64,000 bases of DNA from Pseudoscleropodium purum (Eukaryota; Streptophyta; Bryopsida; Hypnales; Brachytheciaceae), in assembly GCA_963969395.1 (NCBI GenBank), contig OZ017803.1, positions 15,314,001 to 15,378,000 of the forward strand. The letters run 5' to 3'. Below, piece after piece: positions 39,715 through 52,026 of this stretch. Both the position numbers and the translations under genes were made by a program. The first letter of the stretch is position 1. Each line of letters begins with the position of its first letter. The notes under the pieces were generated by a model. The model did not search any database. It was not told the DNA's origin and saw only the letters and a list, made by a program, of their open reading frames with translations.

Positions 39715-41095
39715 AAATGGAAATATTAATTTACTTTTTCTAAAATTTTCACACATGTGCCTAAGGAATAGTTTTAAGGCCCAAAAAATTTCATGAAATT
39801 TGACTACATGGTTAAAAAAAAGTCATTATATGATATGTAATTTCCATGGTTTGGTAAGCAGTATGGGGAGCTCAAAAATTTCTATAAAATTGTTTTTTCA
39901 TAAATAAAAATTTGAAATTGGTTTTAGAGGGAGAGGGAGAGGGGGAGTGGGGAAGAGTCAGCTTTGAATCATTTGTTTTGATGTAGTAGAAAGAAGTAGT
40001 AGAATGATTCAAAACACTAAATTGTTAAGAATTTAGATATAGAATTGGAAAAATACCAACCCCAACGATTGTAATGTTATAATAAACAATCTACACCCAA
40101 TGTTTTTATTTTTTTTCAAAATTATTAAAAATTGAGTTAAATCAAGGACTTCAAAGTTTTTTTAAGAGTAGAGATTCCATAACTACCCTCAAACTAAGAA
40201 TCCTCATAACTTTTGACTCATTGATCCAAATGGAAAGATTCAAAGCTTTCCACGTATATATAAATCTAAAGAACCAATTAAAAAAATTTATTTTTAAAAA
40301 AAGTGATTTTTAAAGAAGTTTTTTGAGCTACCCAAGTTGCCCGCAAAACAAAGAAAATCGCATATCATGCAATAACTTTTTGACCATGTAGTCAAAAGTT
40401 ACAAAATTGTCAGACCTTGAAGCTACTCCTCAGGCACATGTTTAGTGAAAATTTCATCACAAAATAATTAAAACTCCATTCATAGCGAGCTGTCCAAATC
40501 TGCTATGTTGCCAAAAAATACAACTCGGTCCTTTAGGGATTAACTCAATTTTCAATATTTTTGAAAATAAAATAAAATTATTGGGTGTAGATTGTTTATT
40601 ACAACATTACAACCGTTGGAATTGACATTTTTCAATTCCATAACTAAATTCTTAACAATTTAGTATTTTGAATCAATCATTCTCTACTTCTTTCTACTTA
40701 CTAGTTTTTTCCTATATGATGTACGATTCCAAATGATTTGAATTTTTTTAAATATATAATTAACTTGTTTTGAAGAATAAATCCAAAATGCACCACCATT
40801 TTGTACATTTTTTCATACAAATGTGACCTTGTGAAGTTCAAGCTACCCAATTTTTTACAAGGCCCAAAATAGGATTTTTGTCAATTCAAATGTTAATATA
40901 TTGCAATTTACATAGTGGAAATTTCTGAAAATTTTTCTACATTTTTTCAAACTAGCTAACTACAAGATCCTACAATTACATGTGTCCAAAAACACTTTTT
41001 CTTAAACTTGGTACTTGTACTAGAAATAGCAATTTTGGAGTGTTTTTGATGAAAATATAGTCAAAACCTTTAGGGGTTAAATTGTTTTTTGTATG
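39715..41095. repeat. foldback repeat with ~110-bp inverted arms
   Basis: About 39990-40105 and 40575-40685 are reverse complements: both carry a CACTAAATTGTTAAGAAT-type block, a CAATTCC/ACCGTTGG segment and AAACAATCTACACCCAAT. A second inverted pair is 39740-39845 against 40361-40470, with ACCATGTAGTCAAA and GGCACATGTTTAG. Sequence right of the arms to about 41090 is the complement of 52865-53280. The block is thus made of inverted and direct pieces of one family, also represented at 52865-53815. It has no coding capacity. Phrases like CCTTTAGGGGTTAA recur at the family's edges. Confidence 0.7.
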
Positions 41096-41111
41096 AATAA
41101 AATGTAAAATG

Positions 41112-41120
41112 AATAAATAA

Positions 41121-41182
<62 letters not shown>
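41112..41182 (+). repeat. compound AAAT/TA/AG microsatellite
   Basis: An AATA run passes into (TA)n to about 41150 and then (AG)n to 41182. Confidence 0.95.
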
Positions 41183-41185
<3 letters not shown>

Positions 41186-41189
41186 CTAA

Positions 41190-44100
41190 AAAATAGAGAG
41201 AGACAAATCAACAAATTACAAAATAAGATAATCAATGAAAATTGAAATAATGTGAAATTGAAAGAGTTAGATTAGAAAAATTAATATTGAGATTTTTGAA
41301 CTTCTAGATTTTATAATTTATAATTTACAATTTATAACTCAAAAAATGAGCAAATTTAGAATTAATAAGTGTAAAACTACAATTTTTCAAATTATCAATT
41401 TTGTCAATTTGAAAATGTATAAAATGTCAATTTCCATATTTATAGATTTGCAAATTAGAATTTTCAATTTTCAAGATAATTGATTTCAAAATTCAAAATT
41501 TCTACTTCAATTTTTTTTTATTGGTTATCATTAGAATAGAGCAAAGAAGTTGTGCTCTAATTCTAATATATCATGTTTAAAATGAAAAAATTATTCAAAT
41601 TTAGATGTATATTTAGTTGTGCCAAATATTAATTATAAATTTCCTAAATATTTTTTAACTTAAAAAAATAGACGAATTTCATATTCAAAAATGAAAAACA
41701 TCAATTGTTCAATTTCAGAGATTTCAAGGAATTTAGAAAATTTTCAGTTTGGTAAATTTGTAAAGAAATGAAGGAAAAAACTTTATGAAATATAAATTGC
41801 TTTGCAACTATCTATTTAAAGTAAAAACTAAAAATGAGACTTTACTACAATGAATTCATAGATAGATAGAAACTCTGGTCCCAAGAAGAGGCCGGCATGA
41901 ATAAAGTGTTTGTTCTAAACATATAAATTCTAACTTTTCTTTTATATTCTTTTTGTGGAAAGAAAAAAATATTGAAACATTCAATTTTTTTGTTCTCATT
42001 TACTCAATTGAAAGTAACCCTAGTTCCTAATTGATCAAATCATTGCCAATTGACATAATTGAATTTAGGTAGGTATCTATGATGATAATTTTAAATGAAT
42101 CTAATCAAAATTTAGACACATAATGGGAAAATGGTTCTCTTCTCAAGAATATAATCTTTTCTATTGCCTAGATAAAATGTTGCACTGCTAGAAACATAGG
42201 CCTTTGTCAACAAGAGATCAATTTGTGCTTGTTAATTTGGTAGGGCTTTCTTAACCCCTAAAGGACCATTGTTCTTTTGAGAGACAAATAAAATTTTGGG
42301 CAACCTCAAGCACCTATGGTCTCAATTTTGTCTTGATTTTTTGAAATTCTTTTGAAGATAGAAGAATTGATTAGATTTGTGAAAATATAATTCTTTTCCA
42401 ATTAGTGCATGGGAATAAAAGTCATGCCCAAATAAGCTCAAAACAAGGAAAAAGGGGTAGAAAAAGAATTTGAAAAATTTGAATTTCTTAATTATAGATT
42501 GTATTTTTTGTCTATATGGAAAGATTTGATTCATTCCATTTGGATTTGTTTTGAAAAAGTTATAGATAATCATGTTTTGGGGGCAGTTAGAGTATCTTCT
42601 TGAAAAATAACTTATAGGATTCATATTTGAATGCAATTTTTACAATTTAAAAATAAATCAATGTGCTTTAGTTTTCTTGATAGAACAATCTTACCATGGG
42701 GATTAAAGAATTTTAATTCCATTTTAAAGATATTAATAATTTAAATTTTCTTTCTATCTTGTACCTACTTCTATTTAACAATTTTTCAAAGAATAAAAAT
42801 TAAGTTTTTTTGGTAAATGCTTTTCTTAAAACTCTTAGCTCAATTCCCCACAATATAAAATTTAAAGCTCATAACTTTGTAGTGCAAAAAATTAAAGTTA
42901 AGAAGGTTCAAAGTCAAATAATCTAATTGTGCAATTTGTTGAAAATTTTGTTTTTTTAAAACTTTAAACGCAGATTTCTTGCAATATGTGCGGTCAAAAT
43001 TTTTGAAATTTTTTCCACACATTCTCATACTAGTTAGGTATAATATCCTACAATTAGATGTACAAAAAAATCAATTTTTCTTACTATTTGTTATTAAAAT
43101 GGTAGGTTTAAGTGTGTTTTTTATAGAGAAAAGGCTTAGGACCTTATGGATTTGAAGCCTATTTTTGATTGTTGGCTCACTCTTGATCCTTTAGGATTCA
43201 AAGCCTTTTCTTGATGTTTCAACAAAGTGTTGTCAATATAGGATTTTATAGATTTAGGGATTTATAAATTTAGATCTTTATAGATTTAGATATGTGTATA
43301 GGATTCAAATACATTATAGATTTAAATTTCTTCATAGATTGAAAATCCTTTCTTGATTTGGAATATCCTACAGAATTAGAATTCTTCAAATGTACCAACT
43401 TTTATGTATTTATAAAGATGCATGTACATTATCTTATATTTTCATTGTCAAAATCCTTCAAAATGTAGATTTGAAACTGTGAATTGTAGTTTTTGAAATA
43501 ATCTTTATAGTAAGTTTGAAAATCTTTCATTATTATATATTACAAAATTTTCTAAGTATACATATTTAGTCTTAGTTGCTATCTTGGACATCAAATTCTT
43601 TAAACATAATTATGTTGCTAAGACATCACACTTTTAAGAATATCCTTAGTTATGAGTAATTCTATTGTATTGAATGTACTTACATGCAAGATTTTTTCTC
43701 TTAACTTCAAACACTATAATCTTGCAATCTATTTGACTAAAAATTTCAAATTTTTTCATGTATTTATATAACAGTCTAGTATAATTCAATATGGTTGAAT
43801 TTAGAGATTTCTTTTAATTTTAATCCACATTTGCTAAATGGACTAAAAATGAGTATTTTTAGAATATTTGTAAAAAAATCTATTTTTTTAGGGAGTGCTC
43901 ATAAAGGAAGTGTCACACTATTATTTTGTTTTGGAAGATTGACTATATACATATACAAGCATTTGATCAAAATGTTTGATGAAGATGGAAATTTTTGTTC
44001 AATTAGGATATTGCATGTTTTCTTCTATTTAACAATATATAGAAGAATACAAATCACATTAATTTTTGAACTTTTATTTTTTCTATATTCACAACTCAAT

Positions 44101-44850
44101 CCTTCATGATAATTTCTTAAAATTAAGAATCTATAGTACAAAGCTTTTAAGAGAAGAAGATTCAAAGTTTCATAAACTAGTTTGTGACAATGCCAAAAAG
44201 TCAAGATTTATTTACTTTTAATGCATTTATCTTGCAATCTATGTGGTCAAAGTGTTTGAAAATTTTCCTCACATCCTCATTCTAGTCTATTGCAAAGATC
44301 TCAAGGTTAAATATGCAAAAAATCATCATTTTGAAAGTTTTTGCCCTATAAACTAGAAATGGCAATTTGGAGCAATTTCAGACTAAAAAAAACCCTTGGG
44401 CATATAGAGGTAAAAATGTCATTGTGGAATTTCTCTAACTTTTTTCAACATGCACCATTGTTGTAAAGTAACAAAGTTTCTAGTGGACGGCTTCAATCAT
44501 TTTGAAGGCTTCAAATATGTACCTAAAGGACAGTTTTAAATTTGAATGAAAGATTTTGGGTCATTCTAAAGTATGTACACCTATTATCATCATTGTCTAA
44601 AGTACAACACCAACATTTAGATCCCCAAATAACACAAAAATCTAGAAATTGATGACACAAGATGTACAAAATCAAACACAAGAATCTAGAGTCCAAGCAT
44701 ATTGTTGGGTAATTGGTACAAGTAGAGACAATCAACTTTGAAATTGCATAATTTATTCATATTGTGTCCAAATAATGCATGCTCCAATGCATTGGAATCC
44801 TCTTCCACTTGCTAATAGATCCAATAAAAAATCATTTATATTTGATAATA
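41190..44850. other. AT-rich intergenic DNA with foldback-family fragments
   Basis: Pieces at about 42955-43135 and 44225-44415 are related to the 39.7-41.1 kb family: both contain a CTTGCAAT...GTGGTCAAA phrase followed by ACA(C/T)ATCCTCAT or ATTCTCATACTAG. A run of degenerate TATAGATTTA words lies at about 43240-43345. Open frames of 104 codons (42322-42636 minus, 43795-44109 plus) have no domain and AT-driven composition. No gene is supported. Confidence 0.55.
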
Positions 44851-45199
44851 TTAGTAAGTACGCCATGTGCTATAAGTGTTGATTATGGACGCACTTCCTT
44901 CAATGAAGGTAGAAGCTTTTACTTTTGGGTGATTTTTGATTGATAAATGTTTTTGAGAATCACACAATATACAGACACTCAAACCAAAAAGTGACTGATG
45001 GATGCCTTTCAAGGTTACTTTAGAAACGAAGAATGCACCTATTAGTCCCAAAATCAGCTCATTTTTGTCAAAATAAATTGGTGATAGGTCTGGTCCTCTT
45101 CGAGAGGGTTGATGAAAGTCTTTCTCTCCCAGGCCGTTTGAATAGAATAGATCCCCAACTCCGCGCACCCATGCTTTAGATTTTCCTGCTCTTCCCTGA

Positions 45200-48023
45200 T
45201 TTAGGTGCGAAGGAATTTTTGGGGCCCCTTTGAAGCCCAACCAGTCAGTCTCCGTGGACAAACAGTGCCATTCCCCGTCCCAGGCCTACCAGGCCCCGCA
45301 CCCCCTTCGAGAACGCTTTTTTTTTTCCCAGTTGGGACTTCGGACCGCCATCATCAGAACGAGGACTCAAGCAACCCGGAAGGCAAAAGATCGCAAGGCA
45401 GGCAGCCGGTCGACTGACGGTCGAGTTTTCCGTCAGCTCTGAAGCCCCTGTCACTGACGGAAAGCCGGAGCTTCGTCAGTCCGTCCACGAAGATTAAATC
45501 GGCGTCATCACGCCCAATGGACGATGCCTCGGCGAGGCAGCTGACATGGATGCCTTGCCCGGACGGATGTACACAGTCAACGGTAGCCCTGCTAGGCCGC
45601 CCTAAAGCTAAACCAGTAACCACCTTACCACCACCCTCGCAAACAGCCGGTCTCGCCCGGTCCCGGTTGTCAATCCCCCACCCGACCCGCTCCGACTACG
45701 TTACCCGACCCGCTCTCCCCACCTGCTTCCGATCCGACCCGACCCGACCCGTCCCGTCCCGTCCCGCTCGTCGTCTCTCTCTCCCCCTCTCTCCCCTTCG
45801 TCTCGCTTTGCCTGGCTTTGCCTTGCCTTGCTTCCCACCACCCTTCCCCTCACCAGCTCTACAACCTTCCTCCCCTTGGGCTTCGATGCTCTTATGTCGT
45901 TCCCTTCGGCGTTTTGTGACTCCATCGTTTTAGTTATTCAGTTTTGTACACTCAACATGGCGTGTCCCCGTCGGGCGGTGCTCGCCGGCCTCACGTTTCT
46001 ACAGAGTGTAGGGACGCCAATTTTGGTACTGTAGCGAGAGTAGAGGGGAGTGCAACCTTGTAAGGTACCGGCCATTTGTCGTTAATGTCTGTGCGTGTGA
46101 GTTTAATGCAACGAAGTGAGGTGACGGTGAGGTGTCTGCAGAGTGGATTATCGCGAGAGCCTGCCTGGATAGGCGGTGCAGCGTGAGAGAGGGAGTCTGT
46201 GTGTGCATTGAGGTTCGAGATTGTGTTTTCCGGTGAGCGAGCGGATTACCGGAAGTTTGTTCCAGTTTGAGGAAGTGTACATGGCCGAGATTTGCAGTGG
46301 CTTTCATTTTTGAAGTGCATCGTTTTTTCCCCTTTGGCGGGTGTCTTCTTAGTTTGTTGAGGTTTTCTTCAGGTTCCCTTGAGTGTTGGAAGTCTCTCGT
46401 GACTTGTTGCTCCAGGTTTCACAAGTTATTCAGTATCGGAACCTGAGTTAAAAGGCCGTTGGTTCCAGTTTCTAATTCTTCTGTAACAGTTTTGGCCTGT
46501 AGTTGCAAAAATATCCAGCCTGTGCAACAAGATCGCATGAGAAGAACTATGAGTTGTGGAACTTGTAGTTTTGAGAACTTGCCGATCCAGTGATATCACC
46601 GCTTCTTCTGAGAGTAAATATCCGGTTTGCTTCGCTGGAGATGGAGAGACGAAATTAGGACCAGTGTAATTGCTGAGAGGAATTTGAGGAACTGTTGCTG
46701 AGTTTGTTGTTTCTTGTTTGAGGCGCTTGTGTAGTGGACTACAGTGATCTCTTCATTTGTTCCAGGGCCTTATCGGTCTTTCTTGTTAGACGTTGAAGAG
46801 GTCGAGTAGATGAGTTTCAATACTCAAGTCGTCCAGAACTTTGCACCATTCTTGGTGTTTATCTACTACATGCAAATACCAACAGCTGCTACGAAGTTCA
46901 AGGTCTAGGGAGTTGCCTTCATGAGTTCTTGATCAGGTTGTGCATAGCCACGCCTGGGAACCGTCATCAGAAAGGTTGGGAGACTGCGATAATAATCAGT
47001 GTCACCATGAATGTTCTACGAGAGACGATCTTTTGTGTCACAGTGGTGGAGCGCAGTGGTGGACAGCAATCCGAAAAGGGAGCGTGAGTTGTGAATCGTT
47101 AGTTTCTGTGGATCTGTCGTTGCGGACGTTTGCGGACGGGAAGATAAATTAGTGTTTACGATTCCGAATGACCAGTGTTCTCCAGTCCAACGTCTGCGGT
47201 TTACCATACGGTGCTGTCTGATGAGTTGGACGATGAGTAATATCTGTGATTGGATCTCTCGTTGTAATTGCGTAGTCCTCAAACCTTCCATTTCAAGACT
47301 CCAAGAGCTCTTGTTCGTCCCGACTGTGCGCTCAACGCCAAACAGTTCGCTGTACATTCCGTCAATTACTGGTAGTGGAGGGTGCGCCTTCTTGTAGAAT
47401 GATGAGATTGCACTAGCTTGGCGACGCGTCCACTTACTCGCCATTTCTAGTCTTCGCCATTTCCAGTTGTTCAGTTCTTGCATACTAGCCGACGATACTT
47501 CAAAGTCGTCGCTCTCATCCACAATCGGTAGAGTCGTTTCGAGCTTATATCTCATCTGAAAATTTGATACTGGACCGCTACCTTTCCTTCATCCAGAGGC
47601 GTGAGATTGTACAGTATTACACCTCCTCATCTGCTGTTGGTAGGAAGTGCTTGTATAAACGCAGCAACTTATGGTGTACTCCATTTAGAAGTCCCAGTGT
47701 TTTTCTGTTATAGTCGCTCGGAGCATTGACTGAGATCAAGCTTATCGGATTTAATTGCAACTTGAAGTAAAGTGACAACACCGGCTGATATTATTTTTCC
47801 TCGTTGCACGACGAATCCTCTCCAGGTCTTTGCCTATCGTGATCGACGACCATTTCCGAGTACATATTTGGTACCTTCGTTGGGCTTGGTTACAGTAGTT
47901 TCTGCTGTGAACCTTCTTGTGACAAGGGCATCGTTATGGACCAGGAGGATTGTGGATACTGAAGCGACGAAGCGTGTTTTTAGATGAACTGTCACTTCAG
48001 TTTGTACAAGCAAGTGAGCAGTC
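45200..48023 (+). promoter_or_regulatory. CG-rich promoter and long leader region of the PHD gene
   Basis: Composition shifts from AT-rich to CG-rich near 45200. Features are GGGGCCCC and GCCCA words near 45220-45240, inverted CTGACGG/CCGTCAG repeats at 45414-45480, a CGACC/CGTCC pentamer run at 45735-45766, and a C/T-rich stretch at 45770-45870 resembling the pyrimidine patches near plant transcription starts. From about 45900 to the ATG at 48024 the DNA is GC-balanced, with many short ATG frames and pyrimidine-AG sites such as TTTGTTCCAG (46254-46263 and 46758-46767). I infer a promoter near 45.7-45.9 kb and a 5' leader that is long, spliced, or both. No TATA box was identified. A separate upstream non-coding transcript is an alternative. 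Confidence 0.45.
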
Positions 48024-50349
48024 ATGGATTGTGCGAAAGGCTTGACGGTCGAATGCAGCATGTGTGGTGACGTGGGATTTCCTGAAAAACTCCAGCAATG
48101 TAAAGCCTGTGTTCGCGTTCAGCACATGTACGTGTTCTCAACTTCAGGAGGGCACCTGTGTGTAATTAGTCTCAGAGACCTTGCAAGTTTTACAATTGCT
48201 TTTCGGAACTCTTCTAGCTCGGACTCCTTCGTGACCAATTAGCGGGGCGACTTCTGACTTCTGAGCTCCATGATTTTCTTCATTGCCAGTTTTTAAGATT
48301 TGGGCTAAATTGTGGCTGTGAATGGTGTCGATTAGTGTCGTTTCGAATTCTATAATACTTCAGTGCTACTCGCAAACTAGGATATCGACAATGTCGTGCT
48401 TCGTTCTCACCCATGGGTGCAGCACCCAGTAGTGTACAGGCCCGTGTACAGGTGAGGTTCGTTTAGTTTGAGGACGCTGAATACGACGGATTGTAGCTGC
48501 ATCTTCAATCACATCTTATCTCTCATGAATTTTCTGTCTCGGAGATTTCGTTGCCAGTTGCTGGAATTACATAGCAGTGACCAGTACGATCTGCTATTAT
48601 TTGCATGGGAGAGGGGGCGGTCATAATCTGCGAGCAGGGCTCAATTTCGTTAGAATTCCTTCTAGTGCTCTTTGCGAACGTGTTAAAGATAGCCTGATCA
48701 ATTGTCATATCGTTAGTTTCTATCTCGTAGTTGAAAAGAACCGAAGTTCAGGATCGGCAGGAATGGCGTCTCCTTTCTCAGTCGTATTGATTGTTTCAAG
48801 TTCAGAATTGTCTGCAAGTTTTAACTGACTATCTTTGTAGTGAGCGACGCGTGATCGCTCATGTGTGTGATCGAGCGTTTTGGAAGGTCATGAGAGGGGT
48901 TTGGTTTCTTTTCTTGTAATTGTTTTGCTGTTCATTAGATGTTCGACATCCTCATTACTGGCGACAAACTCATAGATCGAGTGCGTCGATGAGATTATGA
49001 AGATACTTACTGTAGTACCAATCCTTTTACAGCTGTCTTTCTTTGGCTTGAACCTACGCAGTTCCTCTCTATGGTCCTGTAGGAAAACTGATTTGTAACG
49101 GATACTTGGTCATAATATTTATCCTACTCGACATTGTTGCTTTCGGTTGAACTTTTTCGCTTGAGCACCGCTTTAGTGAAAAAAACAGCAACCCATCAAT
49201 GCAAGTTGATCATGTTTGCTCTTTGATTCAACTGGTATTGAGTACCCGCTGAAATATTTAATGATGCCTCGGCTAGAGCTATAACAGTCTCATGGGAGTG
49301 TGACTGCACCTGTATTTTTTTTATCGCTGCACACTGGGTTTGTTCTTGGATTGATATATGTCCAAGTGGAAGTTAAATCTGGACTCACAAGATTTCATGA
49401 TTTCCTTTCTGCAGATATTGTTCCGCATCGAAAGAGGGTCTCGAAACTGGCAGCTGGGTCTGCGATTGGTGTAGATTACAGAATGAACGCAAAACAAAAC
49501 CTGATCTACATGTCTCTCTTGACATGAAGGAGGCCACTCGAGAATTTTCTCAGTGTACATTAAAATCTCCAGATAGTGGCCTTGAGTTTCTGATCAAGGC
49601 TGTACTGTCGACTAAGGAGGAATTTCCTCCTCCGGTGTCTGTTGCAACGAGAGTTACTGGCGAACCCAGCCCTACTGCAAATTGTGGCTCCAATTGTTCT
49701 TCGAGTGTAGAGAGTGAGAAAGTGAGCTTCGGTTTGCGCTCTTCATCTTGTGGACTTGGTGATGCAAGTTCAAATCTGCGCTCACAGCGCGTGGTCACGG
49801 ACACAAGCATTTCAGATGAAGAAGGCAGTATCGGGACTGTGCAGGTACTTCATTCACTTAAATATTATCCATCATGGTACGCATCAGTGGAGGCCCGTTA
49901 CGTTAGTAGGCAAGGATTCTGTCAATCGAAAGTGTCATTGCCGGACACATTATGCTGTGTGCTCAATTTCTGAGGTCATTTGAAATGGCGTCATTCTGGG
50001 TGCTGAGATAGAAGTTCAGTCTTGGGGAATTGAGAACTTTAATTGCTTATTGCACCTTATTTTTTCCTCTTCGCAGATGCGAACAACTAGTGCAGCTTGC
50101 GATATCAAGCGAAGTCCAAGCAGTCTTCGTTGCAGTGTTCGAGGAAGCAAAGGGACGAAGCAAAAGCAGCTGGATGTTAAAGCGTTGAAGACTCAGTTAT
50201 CATTGCCATCAAGGCATAATGCGCCTGCACCTTTGAAGAGACTATCTTCTCTGAAGGTCTTGTCTCGCTCCAACAACATTACAATGGTAGACGACCAACC
50301 GAGGGGTCTTGTGCGACGATACAAGTCACTATCCGACATTTGCTACTAA
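48024..50349 (+). CDS. PHD zinc-finger protein, three exons, 268 aa
   Basis: The coding exons are 48024-48127, 49415-49844 and 50077-50349. Joined, they give 268 residues with a complete Cys4-His-Cys3 PHD finger: C11, C14, C26, C29, H34, C37, C51 and C54, including CSMCGDVGFPEKLQQCKAC and WVCDWC. The finger is split by intron 1 at codon 35, and joining the two halves restores perfect spacing, which strongly supports the model. Residues 60-230 are Ser-rich and low in structure. The C-terminus is Arg/Lys-rich and ends RRYKSLSDICY, a tail I associate with a plant family of small PHD proteins. PHD fingers usually read histone H3 tails, so a nuclear chromatin role is likely but not shown. ATG 48024 is the first in this frame after upstream stops (TGA at 47985 and 48015). 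I know no gene symbol. Its only strong neighbour is its own CG-rich upstream region. Confidence 0.9.
48128..49414 (+). other. intron 1 of PHD gene (1287 bp)
   Basis: The donor GTACGT follows ...CAGCACAT and the acceptor is TTTCCTTTCTGCAG. It interrupts a codon after its second base, giving H34-I35-Y36-C37. Reading through the donor instead loses the second half of the PHD finger and gives a 72-residue product ending at 48242. The intron is as GC-balanced as the exons. Confidence 0.9.
49845..50076 (+). other. intron 2 of PHD gene (232 bp)
   Basis: The donor CAG|GTACTT and the acceptor TTTTTTCCTCTTCGCAG lie between codons, after Q178. Without splicing, translation ends at 49973 and the basic C-terminal region is lost. 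Confidence 0.88.
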
Positions 50350-51270
50350 CCTGCTTATGCGCACTGTTCAATGCGTGTAGAGAGCTCATATCACCACTGA
50401 TCACTACATCAACGTTCTTTTAAGGTTGGACAGGGTGTTGTTATGAATCCTTGTGCACCGTGGAGGAGGTTTGCAGTCGTATACATATTCACGCTATCTA
50501 GATGGCCTTTCCAGGATTAAGATGTTCCCTGGTTGGCCATGGCCTTAGCCGCTGGTCTGCTTAGTGTGCATGTTTAGAGGTCCGTGGTAACTGCAGGCAA
50601 ATCTTCTATTTCTCAAGTGCTCCGCTGCACTTGGAACTAAAAATTTGGTTGATTTTCACGTATCCATTGGGGTGAAGTACTCTTATGCGCGGTTGGCGCA
50701 CTTGGTCTTTTGATCTGTTAGCGTAGCTCAATGAGGACAATCACTGGCTGGATTGCAACGCCTGAATGCCTAGTCGTCATGCGTGGCGTACCTCAGAAAT
50801 TTGCCTGACTTCCCTTCTTGTCAAGCAGACGTCCCTTTTTCCCTCACATCTTTCCTTACTACAGTAGCCTGGAGTCCTGTGATGCAGATTTATTTCGAAT
50901 ATTGTATTCGATCACTTCCTGCCTTTGAGCAGATTTCCAGGTCACTTCTTTTGGATTAGCTCCTAGCTTTGAGGTTAGTTGCAGCAGCAGATAGGCGCTC
51001 CAGGCTGAAACGTACTGTAAATGAAGGATAGGTAGGAGGGGATGTGTAGGGACAAACAAAAGGTGAATCCATTACATACTGTTGACTGTTTTAGTAGGCC
51101 CTCAAGTGGCTGGTTATACCTGACACGGAAACATTTTTGTCTGTCAATTTGTTTGAAGTGTGTGTTGACCTCTCATTTTCCTGAGCTTCTTGACTGTAGC
51201 TTTCTCCACCTGTTTTCATATATCTTTTTATATCTTTTTTTTTACACGAAGTTTTTTTTCATATAAAGTT
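50350..51270 (+). other. 3' flank and probable 3' UTR of the PHD gene
   Basis: GC-balanced sequence continues for some 900 bp past the stop codon, then turns T-rich near 51190-51265. No canonical AATAAA signal stands out close to the stop. Frames here are short and unrecognised. The transcript end is not determined. Confidence 0.45.
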
Positions 51271-51367
51271 CATAGCCAAAAAAAAAGAGATATGCCACCA
51301 TTCTTCCTTGGAACTGAAAAAAACATTCTCACCCAGTTTTGAAACCAGAGCTGGGACTGGCAGGCAT

Positions 51368-51394
51368 CCCCCTCCCCCCCCCCCCCCTCCCCCC
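51368..51394. repeat. poly-C tract, G-quadruplex potential on minus strand
   Basis: Runs of 6, 14 and 6 C separated by single T bases. The complementary strand has enough G runs for a quadruplex. Confidence 0.9.
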
Positions 51395-52019
51395 TTCTTC
51401 TCTTGTTGTGCTGAACATCAAATATTCTGTAGACTTGTTTGAACATGATCATCAACAAACTCTGCAGGTGGGTTGATATCTATCATTCCAACATGGTTGT
51501 GTGCAAAGCATAGGCACGAATGGATTTTTTTCCGGGATCTCTCTGTTCCTGTACCTTTTTGGAATTTGGATGGCCATGAATCTTAGAAACCGATTTAGAT
51601 TATACAGGATAGGTCCAGCCAAAACCAGATGTGCAAAAAGACTGATACACAAACTCAAAGCAGGGGATCTCACTGTTCCCTCTTTCACTGTAGTCTCATT
51701 CTCAAAAGCTGAACCAGAAAAAAGGGTGAGGCTCTTTCTTTGCCAAGGAGGTGCACAGACGATCATACGGCCATAGCCACAAACAGTTTGACCCCACTTC
51801 CAAACAACACTTTACAATGTCATGAGTAGGGAGGGGCTTGGGAGGGAGGGAGGGAGGGGGGCTAAGATCGGGCCCATTTGCTGGGTGTCCCACCTCACCT
51901 CACACTCTCCTGGCATGCGGAATGAATGACTTGAAATGGCAGGGCAGACATGGCATGTCTTTACTTTTATGGCTTGCACACTTGAGGTGAGGTAACTGAA
52001 GTTTACCCATTCCCCCAAC

Positions 52020-52026
52020 TATAAAT
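52020..52026 (+). promoter_or_regulatory. candidate TATA box
   Basis: TATAAAT in a non-AT-rich setting, with pyrimidine-rich sequence downstream. No gene can be assigned to it. Confidence 0.35.

Noticed and set aside
40485..40505. GAGCTGTCCA word resembling a moss microRNA
   Set aside because: The match covers about ten bases inside a repeat, and no hairpin was found.
44851..45261. 136-codon minus-strand frame at the edge of the PHD promoter
   Set aside because: No recognisable domain, and it spans the AT-rich to CG-rich transition. A divergent gene is possible but unsupported.
51452..51776. Frames of 91 (plus) and 104 (minus) codons past the PHD gene
   Set aside because: They overlap on opposite strands, lack domains, and have no splice or promoter context.
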